A stretch of DNA of 64,000 bases from the NCBI GenBank assembly GCA_963969595.1, contig OZ018408.1, positions 47,183,022 through 47,247,021 on the forward strand, written 5' to 3'. Origin of the DNA: Neckera pumila (taxonomy: Eukaryota > Streptophyta > Bryopsida > Hypnales > Neckeraceae). The notes beneath the pieces were generated by a model that was given only the letters and a program-made list of their open reading frames with translations, was not told where the DNA came from and searched no databases. This document shows, in pieces, positions 25,001-38,398 of this stretch; within the stretch, counting starts at the first letter, position 1, and every line of letters starts with the position of its first letter. A program made the translations under genes and the position numbers.

Positions 25001-27590
25001 TTCAATCCGCCATAGTTCTGGGACTTGTTCGCAATGAGGTACATCGGTGTTGGAAGCCTTGCGTTTTATTTCTTGCCACTGCTTACCTTGTATGCACACT
25101 TTCTCTCTCTCTCCGCCGACCGCATCTGGATAAATTTCCTTCAATTCCCAATTCTCTATTGACGGCAGGTAATATTATTGTTAGCATCAGCGATTGGTTT
25201 CGGCAAATTGCCTTAGGTTACAAACTTAACCGATTTGGTGGAAGTTTTGGACCCGACGTTTAATTGCCGCCGTTGGATTCATCCACCGTGAATTTCACTG
25301 GTATGTTCCCTCCGGCGGTTTAGGGTTTGCTTGTGGGATAAACTCTAGGATTTGCTGTAGGGTAGATTTGTTCCTGATTGCGCTCTGGTCGGATTTGCTT
25401 GTGAAGGTCGCTGTTCGTAGAATTTCTAGCTAAAATATCCTCGACCCAATTCGATTCTGTTTTTTTAGGATTGGATTTGCTTGTGCAGGTCGCTGTTTGA
25501 GTAGAATTTTGAGTAGAATTTCTAATTCGATTCTGTTTTCTTGGGTAGTGTGTATTTTTAGGTCTATTTCTTTTGAACTCACACTGCGAAGACAATGCTT
25601 TCAGTTTGTCGTCAGGATGTGAACTTTGTTAAGCTTACATTATTTTCTTTTTTTACTTTTTTTTTCTCAGAAAGTTCAGTGAAGATGATGTTGTGGCGAA
25701 CCTGACAATCGTGCACCCTACCCAAATCTAATGCATGCAGACAAGAATGTGCTTGACCGTGTGTTTGAAATTCTATCTCATTCTCAAAATCAAGGTCTTG
25801 TTTCAGCAAACGCCGCCTGATATGAGCAAGATGTTCTCTTCCATTCACAAGTGATCAATCTCATCTCAGTTATCAAGCTTTTCAAAATCCAAATTTCCTT
25901 GTCATACTCCACCATGCACTCGTAGGACAGTAGTTTCGGTCATTTTGAACCTGCCCAATTATGGAAAATTAGAAGTGGTCTTCACTAATCACGATTCTTC
26001 TAATTCAGAACGTGATGAAGATTGCAATTTCTCAGTCTCACTTCATACCCCAAGCCAACGGTTTGACTAACAAACGATGACTAAGGTAGACAAGCCTATT
26101 ACCACCCTGATTTGCAATCTGAATATATTGAGGCTAATTCCAAGAAGGGCAAGTATTTTTCAGAGGTGTGCGCTTGTTTTACAAATCAAACCCAAGTGGA
26201 ACTATAATTTTTTGATCAAAATTGTAATTTCTATGAATTTTTGAAGTGTCAACCCTGAAATTACAAAACAGCTTGTAGATTGGAGTCATAAACATCATAC
26301 TAACAACCCATAACCACCCTTCTATGTATCTATTAGCACGTAAGTATGGACCAATGAAAAATTGACACATTATTCTTTGTGATATCAATGCTCTGATTTT
26401 GTCAAGAAAGTGAGTGGAGTTGGATGAGTGTAGTGGTGGAGATGGGGCCAAAAATAGGATGGCGGAAATAGGAAGCTAGCAGCTTTAGGTTGGTTTACCT
26501 TAATATTGTAACCACTTCCAATCCTACAGCTCCTTGAAGTTCACCTCAATCGAAAAAACTTGGTATGAGGTTTAAATGCACCATCTTCACAAGGTCACAT
26601 ATTCTACACAAAAACCAAATCACATGGATATTCCTAAAATTGAACATTTTATAGTGTAATTCATTGAGCCCATAACCATGGTCTATTGATTTTTTCTTTA
26701 TAGATGGACACAAAAATTTCTTTACATACACTATAATAGTCTTCACTATAATACACACTTGTGGAAAAAATTTAAGATTTTTTGAGCTAACTTTGAATTA
26801 GATATGAATTTTCTTCACTATTTCTTCAAAAACTATGGTAATCTGAGAATTATCACCAATAAATTGTGTTTATCCTATTAGGGAACGGGCTTGAAATAGT
26901 CTTCTAATGCCTTCAAATGTCATCTAATAGTAGCTTGTACTTAATACTAGACTCGCATTGAATAGTCACCATTGAGTAGTCACCATTAAATGAGAAATGT
27001 CTCAACTTTTATTGTTGGCTTTAAAAATTTTATGCTTCTCATTGGGTGCTTCTAAAAAATTGTGGTAGTTTTGAGTCTTGAAGGTGTTTATTCAAGGCAA
27101 TTTTTTATGGTATATTGACACTTTGGTTATATAAAATTATTTCAAATATATAGACTTAAATAACATTTAATTGTTTAAGTTTTTTTTTAATTAATTAATC
27201 TTTTTTATAAGTGGTAAAAAGCTATCAAATCTAAAGAAAATTTAGATTGATCTATAATTCTATTAGATTGATCTATAATGCCAAAATAAGTAAGAACTTT
27301 GTAAATTCAAGAAATTGATTATTTAATATATAATAATAATGCACAAATCATTTAGAATGATTTGACTTGAAACTTAATTAGTTTATTAAGTATGTGCTAT
27401 TTCACAAGAGAAAGAAATTTATATTTGCAAATGTTTATATTTGCAAATATACAACAATAATTCTAGGCGCTTCAATCATTCCTTCTTTTAAGTCATTCAA
27501 ATTATATTATATACAAAAATCAATGTATATTTTTATTTTAGTATAAGTTTCTAATTGTTTTTCAATTGTAATGAATGTAAATTGTATTGC
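21780..27590 (-). repeat. Inverted segmental duplication
   Basis: Read on the minus strand, 27590 down to 21780 aligns with about 37.2-41.6 kb and, with gaps, 47.6-51.6 kb on the plus strand. Clear anchors are: ~25200-25330 with ~40300-40430 (tttggtggaagttttggacc in reverse); ~24247-24340 with ~41025-41130; ~26940-27010 with ~37620-37690; and 22010-22130 with 41240-41360. The stretch of about 22.4-24.2 kb has no partner. No intact gene was found in it; short open frames are not conserved between copies. Edges are approximate. Confidence 0.8.
22321..22411. repeat. 26-bp direct repeat inside a 15-bp inverted repeat
   Basis: acccagagagatgcgacaaa plus gtgaaa occurs exactly at 22321-22346 and 22360-22385. 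GGAATTCCAAATTAC (22347-22361) and GTAATTTGGAATTCC (22397-22411) form a perfect 15-base stem that encloses the second copy. Confidence 0.75.
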
Positions 27591-28291
27591 ACATAGGCAT
27601 TAAAATTGTCAATTTTTCCTCTTTTGTAACTAGCTCCAATGGAATGAATTCCAACTGATCGATCTGCTACCTACTCTAGTGTAGTGAACTTTAATGAAAT
27701 CATCCCCTGAAGTTGATTCATAGGATCTGATACTAGTTGACTTCAATCAGCTGATGTTAGTGAACTTCGATGAGCTCCTGCCATGAAACATCTATCTGAA
27801 CTTGCAATTCAATTGCGATCAATTTTTGTGATTCAATCACAATCTAATCCGATGATTCAACTTTGATCAACTTCGGTGATCTAAATTCAATCATGGATAC
27901 CATCAAGCCAGTCCATTGTTTTATTTCCGTAAACCACTGAAACATCAAATTTAATTTGGGACAAGCAATATTTGGAAACTACGGATTTATTTTTGGAACA
28001 AAGGGAATAGATTTTTCTTCCTATAAAAAATTAGTCCCGAAAGTATCCACAATGAGAAATAGTGTTGAAATGGTGATATTCCATACACCATTTTTCTATT
28101 CAGTTCCTTCTTCAGCTTTAAAGATTACAACTAGTATAAATTTCCCACCGCATGGTCTAAACATAAAAGTGCCAAGTTTGTGGAGTACCGCCATTTCAAC
28201 TATTTTTTTTTTTTTTCTTAAAATATATGATCCTCAAGGGTCGCAGCGAGGAGTGACCTGGCACCATCCATGGCAACTGGAATTTTTTTTC

Positions 28292-28521
28292 TTAACCCTT
28301 GAAGGACGGACTGGTAGCCATGGAAATCATGTATTGTGATTCCGTGTGACATCATCTACTTTGAAAAAGCCTAATATATTCATTGGAAGTCAAAGAATTG
28401 TTGTTGATCTTTCCTTCCCACTCCTAATACCGAGGATGAAAAGATGCACTTCTGTCCTGTAGGGAAAGATTCTTTATCATTCAAAGGACGCAAAACGTCC
28501 TCGTCGGCGTTTAAGGGTTAA
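28292..28521. mobile_element. Small TTAA element, diverged terminal repeats
   Basis: Left end TTAACCCTTGAAGGACGG, right end gtCGGCGTTTAAGGGTTAA; 230 bases. The termini match imperfectly in inverted orientation but keep TTAA and the CCCTT start. It may be an old relative of the larger family. Confidence 0.55.
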
Positions 28522-29545
28522 ACCGGAATTTCAACAAGATTTTGGTTTCACAGTAATTCTAAACTGACGTAAGCGTTGACCACGCGGTCATAGGCTCCGC
28601 CGTTTCAGTTGAGCCAAACTGGGTTCGAATCAATTGGATTTTTCCAAATATCCAATGTGGGCTTTCTTTGGCTTCTGGCACATGGGCCTCATTAAATGTT
28701 TTTGGATTTCAAGCAGCCACGGCACGCCGAAGTGGTTGTGGTTGTCTCTTTCTTCATTCAATGCAATCATCTGAGGTTTTATTAAGTTAGCCACGGTCTA
28801 AACTCCGCCCTGGTTTTACCAGTTCAAAAGTCTTGGGAAGCCGCCTTTTCTTTCTTTTTTTCCTTGAATTTGGAAGCCGCCTTTCAAAGGCTTACTTTTC
28901 TCACCGGTATTTGAGCATCCAAATGAGTGAGAACTCAGGAAACCAAAAGACTGATGAACAGTTTCACAAACTACAGTAGATACTCCGTATTTTACAAACT
29001 GAGCCTCCCTGCAATCTTGGAGGACCCAAGGCGCCATGATTTTCAGTCGAATGTTGGTGGGAGTTTCACAAAATTACCGGTTGACTTTCTGTAAGATGAA
29101 ACGTTCAAAAACAATATCTTCCCTTAACAAAGGGTCAAAGATTATTTCATTAAGGTCTTTAGCTAGAAAATCTGTTTCTTTTTCATTGACAAGCCAAAAA
29201 CAGAAAATAGGGGAAAGGGAAAGAAAAGAGATCAGATCACGGTACTACGGTAGTGTACCCTGCCGCCTCTTGTCAACAGAGTGGAATGTCCACCATTTTG
29301 ACATAAATGTCTACTAACGTGTAAAGCAGGCCATCAAAGCTTTCATTTGGTGAGCTTGGATTCAGCTCAGACTTTGCATAGACACGAGAGTACGGAGCAA
29401 ATAGTGAATTTCGATCTTCGATCTAGTATGAGATTTCAGCAACGACTGATGGCTTGCAAGAAACTCTAGCTCTCGTAGTCGGTGTTCTAATGAATTTTGA
29501 GAGGCAATTGATCAATTGCAGTTGAGGCTCAGACTATCATGCAAA
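28522..29545. other. 5' flank of the zinc-finger gene
   Basis: Noncoding as far as I can tell. A 73-codon open frame at 28816-29037 minus has no recognisable domain. Promoter and 5' UTR of the gene starting at 29546 probably lie here. Confidence 0.4.
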
Positions 29546-31975
29546 ATGTTGATGAATGAAGCTCCAAAGTGTGCAGATGGGGACCCGGCTGGTGCTTGGA
29601 TTGACATGTTGGTAAGTGCACTGTCTCCGCTGTTTGAAGCTTTGACAAATTCGTTTGAGCAAAATTAAGTGAGTGACTTGTTTTGTGATCATGGACGTCA
29701 TTGCCGACTATTGGTTTTTTCTATAGAAGCTGTTAGAAACAGAGTCTCTGTTGCGGAGTTTTCCAAACTGTGAGCACAAGGTGTCGTAGGTTTGAAAGCT
29801 ATTTGAACTCAAATCAGATGCATCTGATTGTAAACTACACCATGCGGTTGTAGTCCTTGTCCCTTGCGGTGAGATTTACGACTCAAAACTAGTAGATTTC
29901 GTGATGAGGAAGTTTTTTTAGTTTTGTAAAATTTTGTAAACTGCTAGAATGCTGAATTCCTGTCGAGGGATCATTTCTTATATGAGAAGCTTGATATCAT
30001 CAAGCAATGTGATAACCTTCAGTTTAAGAAGCTGAGAAACCGGCAAGGCTCTAATACGAATAGGTTTAGTCATGGTGTCACTTGTCCTTGTCCTTTGAGG
30101 CTTGACGTGGGACTGGAGACGAACAGCCTCTAAATTAACGTAAACCTCAAAAAAAGTTGGAGTTATATATTTCTCCCTTGACAGATTTGCCCATAAATTG
30201 CATGACCATTGTACATCCCTTACCTTTTCTTCCAAACACGAAGTTTTCAAACTGGAACAATGGGCGTGCATGTATGATATACGATGATCCCCTTTGGATA
30301 CATCTTCCTGTTTTAGAATCCCTGTTAGTTTTACAACCCCTCATACCTCAACTGAGTGACTAAAACTCTGAGAGATGAACAAGCATAAGTACTCAGAGTT
30401 TACTATTCAGTTTTCCGAAAGGTATACCTTGTGTCCTTTTGCAAAATTCAAAGAGCTTCACCTTTTACATTGGACGCACTGACCTTAACGATTTCTTCAT
30501 TTTCTTGCAGTATTATTCATGCACAGAAACTATGGAGCCAGGGCCGTTTCCAAAGTGTGAGACAGTAAGCATCCAATCCACCTTGACAAGATCTCAATCC
30601 CAAGTTCTTGAGTTTTTGAACGGTGCTTCAGTATTTGACTGCCCTTCCACCCCTTCCTGCTCTCCTCCAGCTCTCGTGAACAGCCAGTTACCACAGCCAC
30701 CAGTGATGCACCCCAACTTGGTGTGCACTCTCAAGTCCATTTTGTCTCCGAGTGCAACAGACGGGGACAGCCAGAGCTCCACTTCTGGCGACAGTTACAG
30801 CAGGTGCGCACAATCAGGCATCTCAGACATGGCCGAAGGGCAAGAAGGATCGGAAATGAGAGCGGATTGCTCGGCTAAGGAAAGCTCACCTGAAAGCACG
30901 TCGTGGCCAAGGAACAGAAACTCGAAGCAGGTAACTGGGATACAGGTTAGAACTCCAGATTTCCGGATTGCAGTAGTGTTGTAGTTTATAATTCCGGAAA
31001 TCTTGAACTTTTAAATTCATATTTTTTGGTTGATCAAATGTGTCACACAAAGGATTGATATCTTCATTGACCGTTCACCAAGAGAGTTGCCTCACAACCC
31101 GGACTAGGCATGCTAACATAACAAGGTTGTGCTTTCCCAGTCATTGCAGCAAGAAGCCGTGATGGTGCCCCTCGACTGGATCCACAACAGGCGGCCATAC
31201 CAGTGCGCATTCCAGGGGTGCCAGAGGACGTTCAAGAACCCGCAGACCATGAGAATGCACCACAAAACGCATTTCAATGACGCCAGTGCTGCTGCAGCAG
31301 CAACAAAACTGGAGCCTGCTACAGCAGAAACAGTGCTGTTTACTGGCTCGACCATCAAGGCAGGGCACAACAAGAAGATCCCGGCACGCTGCCCCGCTTG
31401 CTGCAAGACGTTCGTGGGCTTGTACGAGCTTCGCAGGCACTTCGGACGCAAGCACTCGGAGGGCGAGAAGCGGCACGCCTGCCGGAAATGTGCGAAGAGG
31501 TACGTGGTCGCAAATTTTTCTCAGTAATGACAAAGTTTTGTGCAACATTTGTACTCCGTAGAAAACTAGTCATGTGTTGGCAGTTGGAAACCTCATTACA
31601 TTAACTCCTTCAGTAGACACTTGTCTATCTTGCTCTTTGATGGCGCAATGTTGGTGCATCTGTCTTTGCTTATCTTTTGAGTAAACAAGTGTTTGACAAT
31701 TGTGCATAAAGTATTTTGCCTCTGGATTATTATTGAGGTGAGCCTTGCTGAAAAAAATTGTGTCCTTGCTAATTTGATTAATGAAAGTTGGGTTCAGGTT
31801 CCATATTGAGGTGGACGTGCGAGACCATGAGAAGTTGTGTGGGGAGCCCATTGTTTGCTCAGGCTGTGGCATGAAGTTTGCGTTTAAGTGTAACCTTGTT
31901 GCGCACAAGCGCAGTCGTCATCCGGTATGCCAAGTTGATATGGAGGAGGATAAAGAACAATTCAAACATCAATAG
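29546..31975 (+). CDS. C2H2 zinc-finger protein, four fingers
   Basis: Exons 29546-29611, 30511-30930, 31141-31499 and 31798-31975; 340 residues with all joins in frame. The short first exon (MLMNEAPKCADGDPAGAWID) ends at a strong donor (gtaagt) and joins in phase to exon 2; without it translation could start at 30532. The N-terminal half is Ser/Pro-rich and acidic. Fingers: C184-C189-H202-H206, C246-C249-H262-H267, C276-C279-H292-C296 (C2HC) and C302-C305-H318-H323. The third and fourth fingers (DVRDHEKLCG then VCSGCGMKF) resemble the distal fingers of the plant STOP1/WIP transcription-factor group, so nuclear DNA binding is likely; the target is unknown. The last intron holds the left breakpoint of the tandem duplication (31510), so the final exon is also present as broken copies at 44.3 and 53.3 kb. 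This copy is intact. Confidence 0.8.
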
Positions 31976-33837
31976 TGTAACTTACAAGTGTTATATTGAA
32001 AGCAGTGCAAGCTCACCTACCATCTGCACATATCATGATCACCTCTTTCTAGGATCTGTAAGTTTTTTTGCTACCAGCATCTCCTGATCCATCTAATTTG
32101 TCTTGAAACTGGAGGTTCCCCAGCTGAAGTGATTGCGTACTTGGTAACTCAAATTTGGAGCTTGCTTTTGGATAATAGAGTTCTGTAATGCAGTGAAGAA
32201 TGTACTTTTCTACAACTGGCTCCAATTTTGAGTTATAATACTCGTTAACGCCTTTATTTTCTATTGAGTATTTGACAATTGCTACGCATCTGAAGTAATC
32301 TGTAATTTGTTGTCGATCTGCTTGCTTCCTTCTGGCAAGGGTATACTAATTGTACTCATTCAATCTATTGACCCTGCAGATCAAATATCTAGGCTATAAA
32401 AATGCACAATCTGTAATTTACAGGCATTGAGCCTCCCCAAAACGGTGTGGTGACAAACATATCAGAACGGAGTATGCCTTAACCTCAATGGATCCCGTTT
32501 TCATAGAGGTGGCAACAAAGCACATTAGATGAGGAGAGCGTGTTTATATCTTGTAATCTTGCCCGTTTTATTTCCGCATTCTAGCTTCCCTTTCATGATT
32601 AACCATGATTGAACAAAATTTGACCATTGAGGTTAAGTGTAGTGACCAAGGTACTAGAGCCTTGTTGTGAGAATAACATCTCTAGCCTCTCACCAAAGGT
32701 TTGACATGTTGTCTCTCATAACAAGGCTCTTCTTTCATGTTTCCTAGTTCATTTCCTATACATTCTACTCTTGTGGAGTAGAAGCTAAATGTAGCACAGT
32801 GTAGATTATGATCAGGAGTTGAATGTAGTGAGCCCTTTCAAAGGCCGTCCAAGACACATTCAAGACACGCTTCATTAAATACTCCATGGATTGTGATGGA
32901 TTTCGGAACAGGAATTCTACATCCAAAGAGACAAGTGCCAACAATACTTGGGTAGTGATCCACATTCCATTTTGCTTAATTGTTCCCCCGACACCCGTGA
33001 TTGAGAACTCCAGAGATCAATCCTCTGTAGTTGACATTACATTTGAAAAAAAATTTGTAGAATGCTCTGGTTGTTGAGTCTCATTCAATTCCCAAGTGCT
33101 TGACCAAAGTTTTTTTTATCAAAACTCAATGACGCTTATCAAGTGAGTTTCAGAGTTTGTATTGGTGAGAGATTTGTTGTCACAAAATTTGTCATCATTG
33201 AAAATCAATGTTCTCCAAGGATTGTTCAATAAAGAATATAGGGAATTGTAAAAGGATTTGTACATTTTGGAGTCTTGGGATATTCTATATGTCTTTTTTC
33301 AATTTTTTCAATTTTGGTAAGGTAGGAGCACCCAATGGCATTAGTGTACCTATTGGCATCAAATTTTATATACAGTAAAGCCTCGTGTAAGGCATTGATT
33401 CTAGAACATAAATGTCGGTAAACTACAAATAGCTTATCATTTAGGTCAAGAAGAATAAGCTATCTATAGTCTACCTGCATTTAAATTCTGAAATGATACT
33501 CATATACTATATATTTTATGTAATATATTGATGTAAATATATATTGTTAAATTAGCAGACTTCTATACAAAATGAATAAAATTGATGATTTTATTGAAGG
33601 AAAAACCCATGATGCTTTAGCCTTCATAAGTCGCATTTTCACTCTTGAAATTATTTGAGTAACCAATAATGCTTATTTCCAATTTCTACAAACCTATAAT
33701 TTTGCTTGAAAGTACTTTTAAAAGCCACTTCTACAACAATGTAATTGTTTGTGAATGCAAATTAGTGATTTAGGATATACTCTCTTAGTTTATTACCTTC
33801 AAATGTATGAGTACATATCAAAATAAAAACATATGTC
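31976..33837. other. Zinc-finger 3' flank, duplicated, no gene seen
   Basis: The same sequence follows the broken last exon at about 44510-46100 and, in part, 53490-54015. About 32480-33280 is repeated once more, inverted, at 54.15-54.99 kb. No open frame is conserved among the copies. Confidence 0.55.
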
Positions 33838-34208
33838 TTAATCCTTCAAGGACCAAGAGTCTCCTCAATTGTTTTTTGGAACTTTTTTTGAAGATAAGAA
33901 AACACATATGAATTTGGAGAATATAATCTTTTTTCTCTTGGTGCTCGAAAGCAAAAGTTTTGCCACCCTTTGCCAAGAACAGAGGTTGGCGGAAAGCACA
34001 AAAAAAATCACAAAAGGCAAAATAAAATTTTCAAATTTTGTTTATTTTCTTTACATATAAAGCTTTTATTCATTCTATTTGGACTAGTGATGAGAAAGTT
34101 ATATAACAATCTTGTTTTTTTGGCAATCTAAGCATTTTCTTGAAAAAATGACTTTAGTTATAGGATTTAGTTCTAAATGCAATTTGCATAGTTTTTCAAA
34201 AAAATTGT

Positions 34209-35743
34209 CTAACCTTTAAAAGCCCATTGTCCCTATGGGAGACAAATGGGATTTTGGGCAGGTACCTATGGGCTGAGTTTTTGTTATGATTTTTTGAAAA
34301 TGTTTTAGAAGATAGAAAATTTGCTAAGCTTTGTGGGAATATGATTAACTTTTCAAAATGGTGCTTGGAAAAAAATGTCATGTCCAAATAAGCTCAAAGC
34401 AGGGGACAAGGGGCATCAAAAGAAAATTTGCATTTTTATTTTTTATTTTTTTTTATTTTTTTTAATAGACTATATTTTTGTCTATCTATAAATATTTGAT
34501 TCATTTTATTTTGATTTTTATGAGAAAGTTATAGACAACCTTGTTTTTTGGGCACTTAAAGCATTTTTTTTGAAAAAAAATAATTTGTAGGATTCATTGT
34601 TTGAATGCAATTTTTACAATTCTTCAAAAAAAAGTTCTACAAGGTTTAGTTTTTTTGCTAGAACAATCTCACCATTTGGATTAGTGTTTTTTAGTCCCAT
34701 ATAAAAAATACTAATATTTCAGATTTTCCTTACATCTTATACCTACTTCTACTTAACAATTTTTTTAATAATGAAAATTAAGTTTCTGTGGATTTTTCTT
34801 TCCCCCTAGATTCTCAACTCAATTCTCTACTATATAGATTTAAAGCTTAAAACTCTGTAGTGGAAAAAATTTAACCCCTAAATGCCCAAGGTAACCAAAT
34901 TTGGTGTTTGCAAAACTTTGAAGTTAAAAACCTAATGAAGTTGCTATTTTTAGAAAGTTCTTCTTGAAGTTTGATTTTAGCATCAAAAATACGATCTTAA
35001 AAATAAATGATAATGATTTTTCTATGCAAGTTTTTCTACAAGGGTACCCATTGCAATCTTGACTTCTCATTGTGTTAAGAGCTCTTGGAAATGAGCCTTA
35101 AATACACTAGATCTTGGGGAAAAATTCACATTAAAAAAAATTGTGATTTTGAGAAGTCATAAAATGATGGGGGTTATACAAGTTAGGCCCTTTAAATTCA
35201 AATTTTTTTGTCACCAACTTTTTAGATTTGACTTGTATAAAGAAGATTGAAAGATTTCAGCAGTTTTAGCACCCTCATGGTCAAACATTATAATCTTTCA
35301 CTCCATAAGCAATATTGTTGTATTTTCTTTTCCTATGAGATCTCTAGCATGTCCAATTTGAATTTGTATGGTTACAGTTCAAAAATAATTGATACAACTT
35401 ATCAAAATGTTGGCATTTTTTTCAATTTAGAGAAAATTCCACGAAGCCAAAAATAGACCTTGGGCATTTAGGGGTTAAGTTAAAAATGTTCAAAGTCATA
35501 AAATCTAGTCCCACAATGTGATGAAAAACTTGTTTTTTTTCACTTTAAATGCAAATATCTTGAAATCCATGCGGTCAAAAATTCTGAAATTTTTTCCACA
35601 CATTTTTATACTAATTAGGTATAGGATCCTATGGTTTGATGTGCAGGAAAAAACATTTGTCAATTTTATTTACTCTTTGCTATAAAAATGACAGTTTTGA
35701 GTGATTTTTCGCAGAAAAAAGGCCTTGGGCCTTTGGCGGTTAA
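34209..35743 (+). mobile_element. A1 element (middle), itself interrupted
   Basis: Left end CTAACCTTTAAAAGCCC (TTAA mutated to CTAA), with hairpin CCATTGTCCC-tat-GGGAGACAAATGG. Right end GGGCCTTTGGCGGTTAA. Without the inner element it is about 931 bases, the standard A1 length. The matching position in unit 2 (46484-46487) is an unoccupied single TTAA. Confidence 0.8.
34871..35478 (+). mobile_element. Subfamily B element (innermost)
   Basis: TTAA with terminal repeats CCCCTAAATGCCCAAGG and CCTTGGGCATTTAGGGG; 608 bases, closely similar to 15639-16284. The uninterrupted A1 copy at 43389-44322 has a single TTAA (43654-43657, read in reverse) at the equivalent point. Confidence 0.88.
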
Positions 35744-36390
35744 TAGGGTTAAATTTGCTTTCTACAATCTTCTAACAATTGAAATAATTGAATTCCAATT
35801 CCTTCTTAGAGCCATTAATGATGTAGTTTTTTGTTCAATCTTACACCAACTTCTAAAAACAATTTTTTAAAGAATGAAAATTATGTCTGTTTTTAAGTAA
35901 AAGTTTTAAAAATCTCAACTCAATTTTCTAATATAAATTTTTTGAATTCAAAGTTTATGGTGCAAAGAATTTCTATAGATAGAAGTCAAATTCATTTGAA
36001 ATTGCATATTAGCGTTCAATAATACTTTCTTCCAACTTTATATGAATTCAAAGTTGAACGCTATTATCTTCCGATATGTATAGTCAAACTTTATAAACTT
36101 TTTATTACATGATTTGAAACAAGAATGAAGTACAAGATCCAACAATTAGATTCTAACGGGGATTCTAAAACAAATATTTTTTCTATTTTCTTGGATAAAA
36201 GTAGCAAAGTATCAGTTTTGAGTGGTTTTTGATAGAAAAATAGCTTAGTCCTTTACGTATCAATAGTATGATTGGTTCTAAACATTTCATGTACTTCCTT
36301 GAAATACATAGTTTAGAAACATTTGTGAAGCAATTTTTCTAAAGTTTTCATTATGAAAGGCCTTTGAATAAGATGTTGCGCTCAACTTGT

Positions 36391-37175
36391 ATTATGCTGA
36401 TATAAACATTCAATTCCACTGAAATCATTTTTTTGGCTTTGCAAAGAATAGAGCAGCTGCACTTCACAAGCTCACTTTTTGATAAAAAAATGTCCAAAAT
36501 GATGGTGATTATTTGGATTATTTTTTCTAAATAAGTTGGCTGCATGCTTGAAAATTTTCACTTCATTTGCTAAAAAATATATAAAGGAAAAAAATAGTAA
36601 GTAGATAGTAGTAGAGAATGATTCAAAATACTATACAGTCAAGAATTTAATTATGGAATTGAAAATTGTCAATTCCAATGGTTGCAATGTTGTAATAAAT
36701 AATCTATATCTTATGATTTTATGATTTTCAAAAAATATTGAAAATTGAGTAAGATAAAGGACTTCAAAGTTTATTTTAGAGTGGAAAATCCATAACTGCC
36801 CAAAAATTAAAAATCTTCATAACTATGGCCACATTGATCAAAATGCGATGATTCAAAGCTTTCCACACACACACACACACACACATACATATGTCCTTAG
36901 AAGACCAATTTCAATTTGTTTTTTTGAAAAAAGTGATTTTTTCTATCTGCCCGGACTGCCAAGTTACACAAAAAAACATTAATAAATGTGTGCCCACTTA
37001 CATATTAGGCCATAAGTTTTGACTCACATTTCCAAATGTCATGAAATTTGGTGTATATGAAAGATATTCCTCGTCTCCACATTCATGGGCTAAAAATATA
37101 GAAATCTTGTAGTCACACGTACTTGCCCAAAATTTCTATATAGCAAAAAATGCATGTTGGGACTTTAGGGATTAA
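36391..37175 (-). mobile_element. A2 element, left end deleted
   Basis: The right end gcatgttgggactttagggaTTAA matches the 48.6-kb copy. The left part, including its terminal repeat, is missing: the sequence jumps from DNA equivalent to 47.1 kb to interior equivalent to 47.82 kb. It contains the CA microsatellite. Confidence 0.78.
36863..36886. repeat. (CA)n microsatellite
   Basis: About eleven CA units inside the truncated A2 element; absent from the 48.3-kb copy. Confidence 0.9.
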
Positions 37176-38398
37176 TAGAAGGAATGATTGAAGCACTTAG
37201 GATTATTCTTGTATATTTGAAAATTCAAACATTCATATATTTTTCCCTTGTGAAATAATACACACTTAATAAACTAATTGAGTTTTACTTCAGTAAATCA
37301 TTCTAAACCATTTGTGCATTAAATAATCTATTTCTTAAATTGAGTCTTTAATCTACAAAGTTCACAATTATTTTGACATTATGGATCAATCTAATACAAT
37401 CATAGATCAATCTAAAATTTTCTTTTGATTTGAAAACTTTTTGCCACTTAAAAGTAAAGGTTAATTAATCTAAGAAAAAATATCATGTTATTTTAATCTA
37501 TATCTCTGAAATGATTTTATACAACCAAAGTGCAAAATACCAAAACAAATAGCCTTAAACAAACAATTCCAAAAATCAAAACTACCACAATTTTTCAAAA
37601 GCAACTAATAAGAGGCATGGGTTTTTTAAAGTCAACAATAAAAGTTGAGACATTTCTCATTCAATGGTGTCTATTCAAGGCGAGCCTCGTATTAAGTACA
37701 AGCTACCTTACGTTTTTAACTCTTAAAATTTATAAAATATTATATAAATATAAAATATTGAAAAATTATGAAACTTATTGGGTTGCATTTTTCTTGAATT
37801 TGGTAATAGCTTCATCAATTTTTTCCATCGATAGAACTTTGAGGGATAGGACTAAAAAAAGTGCCTCTTCTACTTGATGTTACCTTAACCTTGGAAGGAC
37901 AAATGCTCATTATAACTGTGGAATTTGTCTCAAGCTTTTTCTCTTTGTTTCTTCTACATTTTAGCAAAATTTGAGTGAGAATTCTTTTATTTTAGTTTTC
38001 AAAGGTGAAATCACATGTCTTTTGTAAGTCATAATTTCCAATTGCAAATTGAGCTTCATTTCATTAGTTGGGTTCAAATTCCAAAATGATCATTTATATG
38101 GCTCAAATTCAAATGAAGAGCAAGGAGAGAATAGTTGACAAAATCTACTAGAAGGACTTTCTTTGTGATATGTGGAACACTAAATTCCTCATTTAGTAAA
38201 CTCTTGGACGCCTCCAGTGTATGATATAACAAGAAGAATCTTTTCTCCCAACCCCCAAAAACTCAATGAAAATATGTTGTTTTTACATCCTCCAACAATT
38301 TTTATTTATTTATCATTTGAACTCCTCTGGCGTTCAAGGTTAATACCCATGTGATTTTGTTTCTATGTAGAATATGTGACCTTGTGAAGATGGTGCAT
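37176..38398. other. Duplicated noncoding DNA
   Basis: Present also at about 48629-50050 (direct) and about 26.57-27.49 kb (inverted). The 115-codon open frame at 37530-37877 is not kept intact in the other copies. Confidence 0.6.

Larger units (their letters stand above)
33838..36263 (+). mobile_element. A1 element (outer) split by a younger insertion
   Basis: Left end TTAATCCTTCAAGGACC; right end AGTCCTTTACGTATCAA, degraded. After removing the insertion at 34209-35743 it is about 895 bases and aligns with the uninterrupted copy at 46101-46988 in unit 2, with the same flanking DNA. The element was therefore present before the tandem duplication. Confidence 0.75.

Noticed and set aside
37530..37877. 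115-codon open frame in unit 1
   Set aside because: Interrupted in the equivalent DNA of unit 2 and of the inverted copy, so not under coding constraint.
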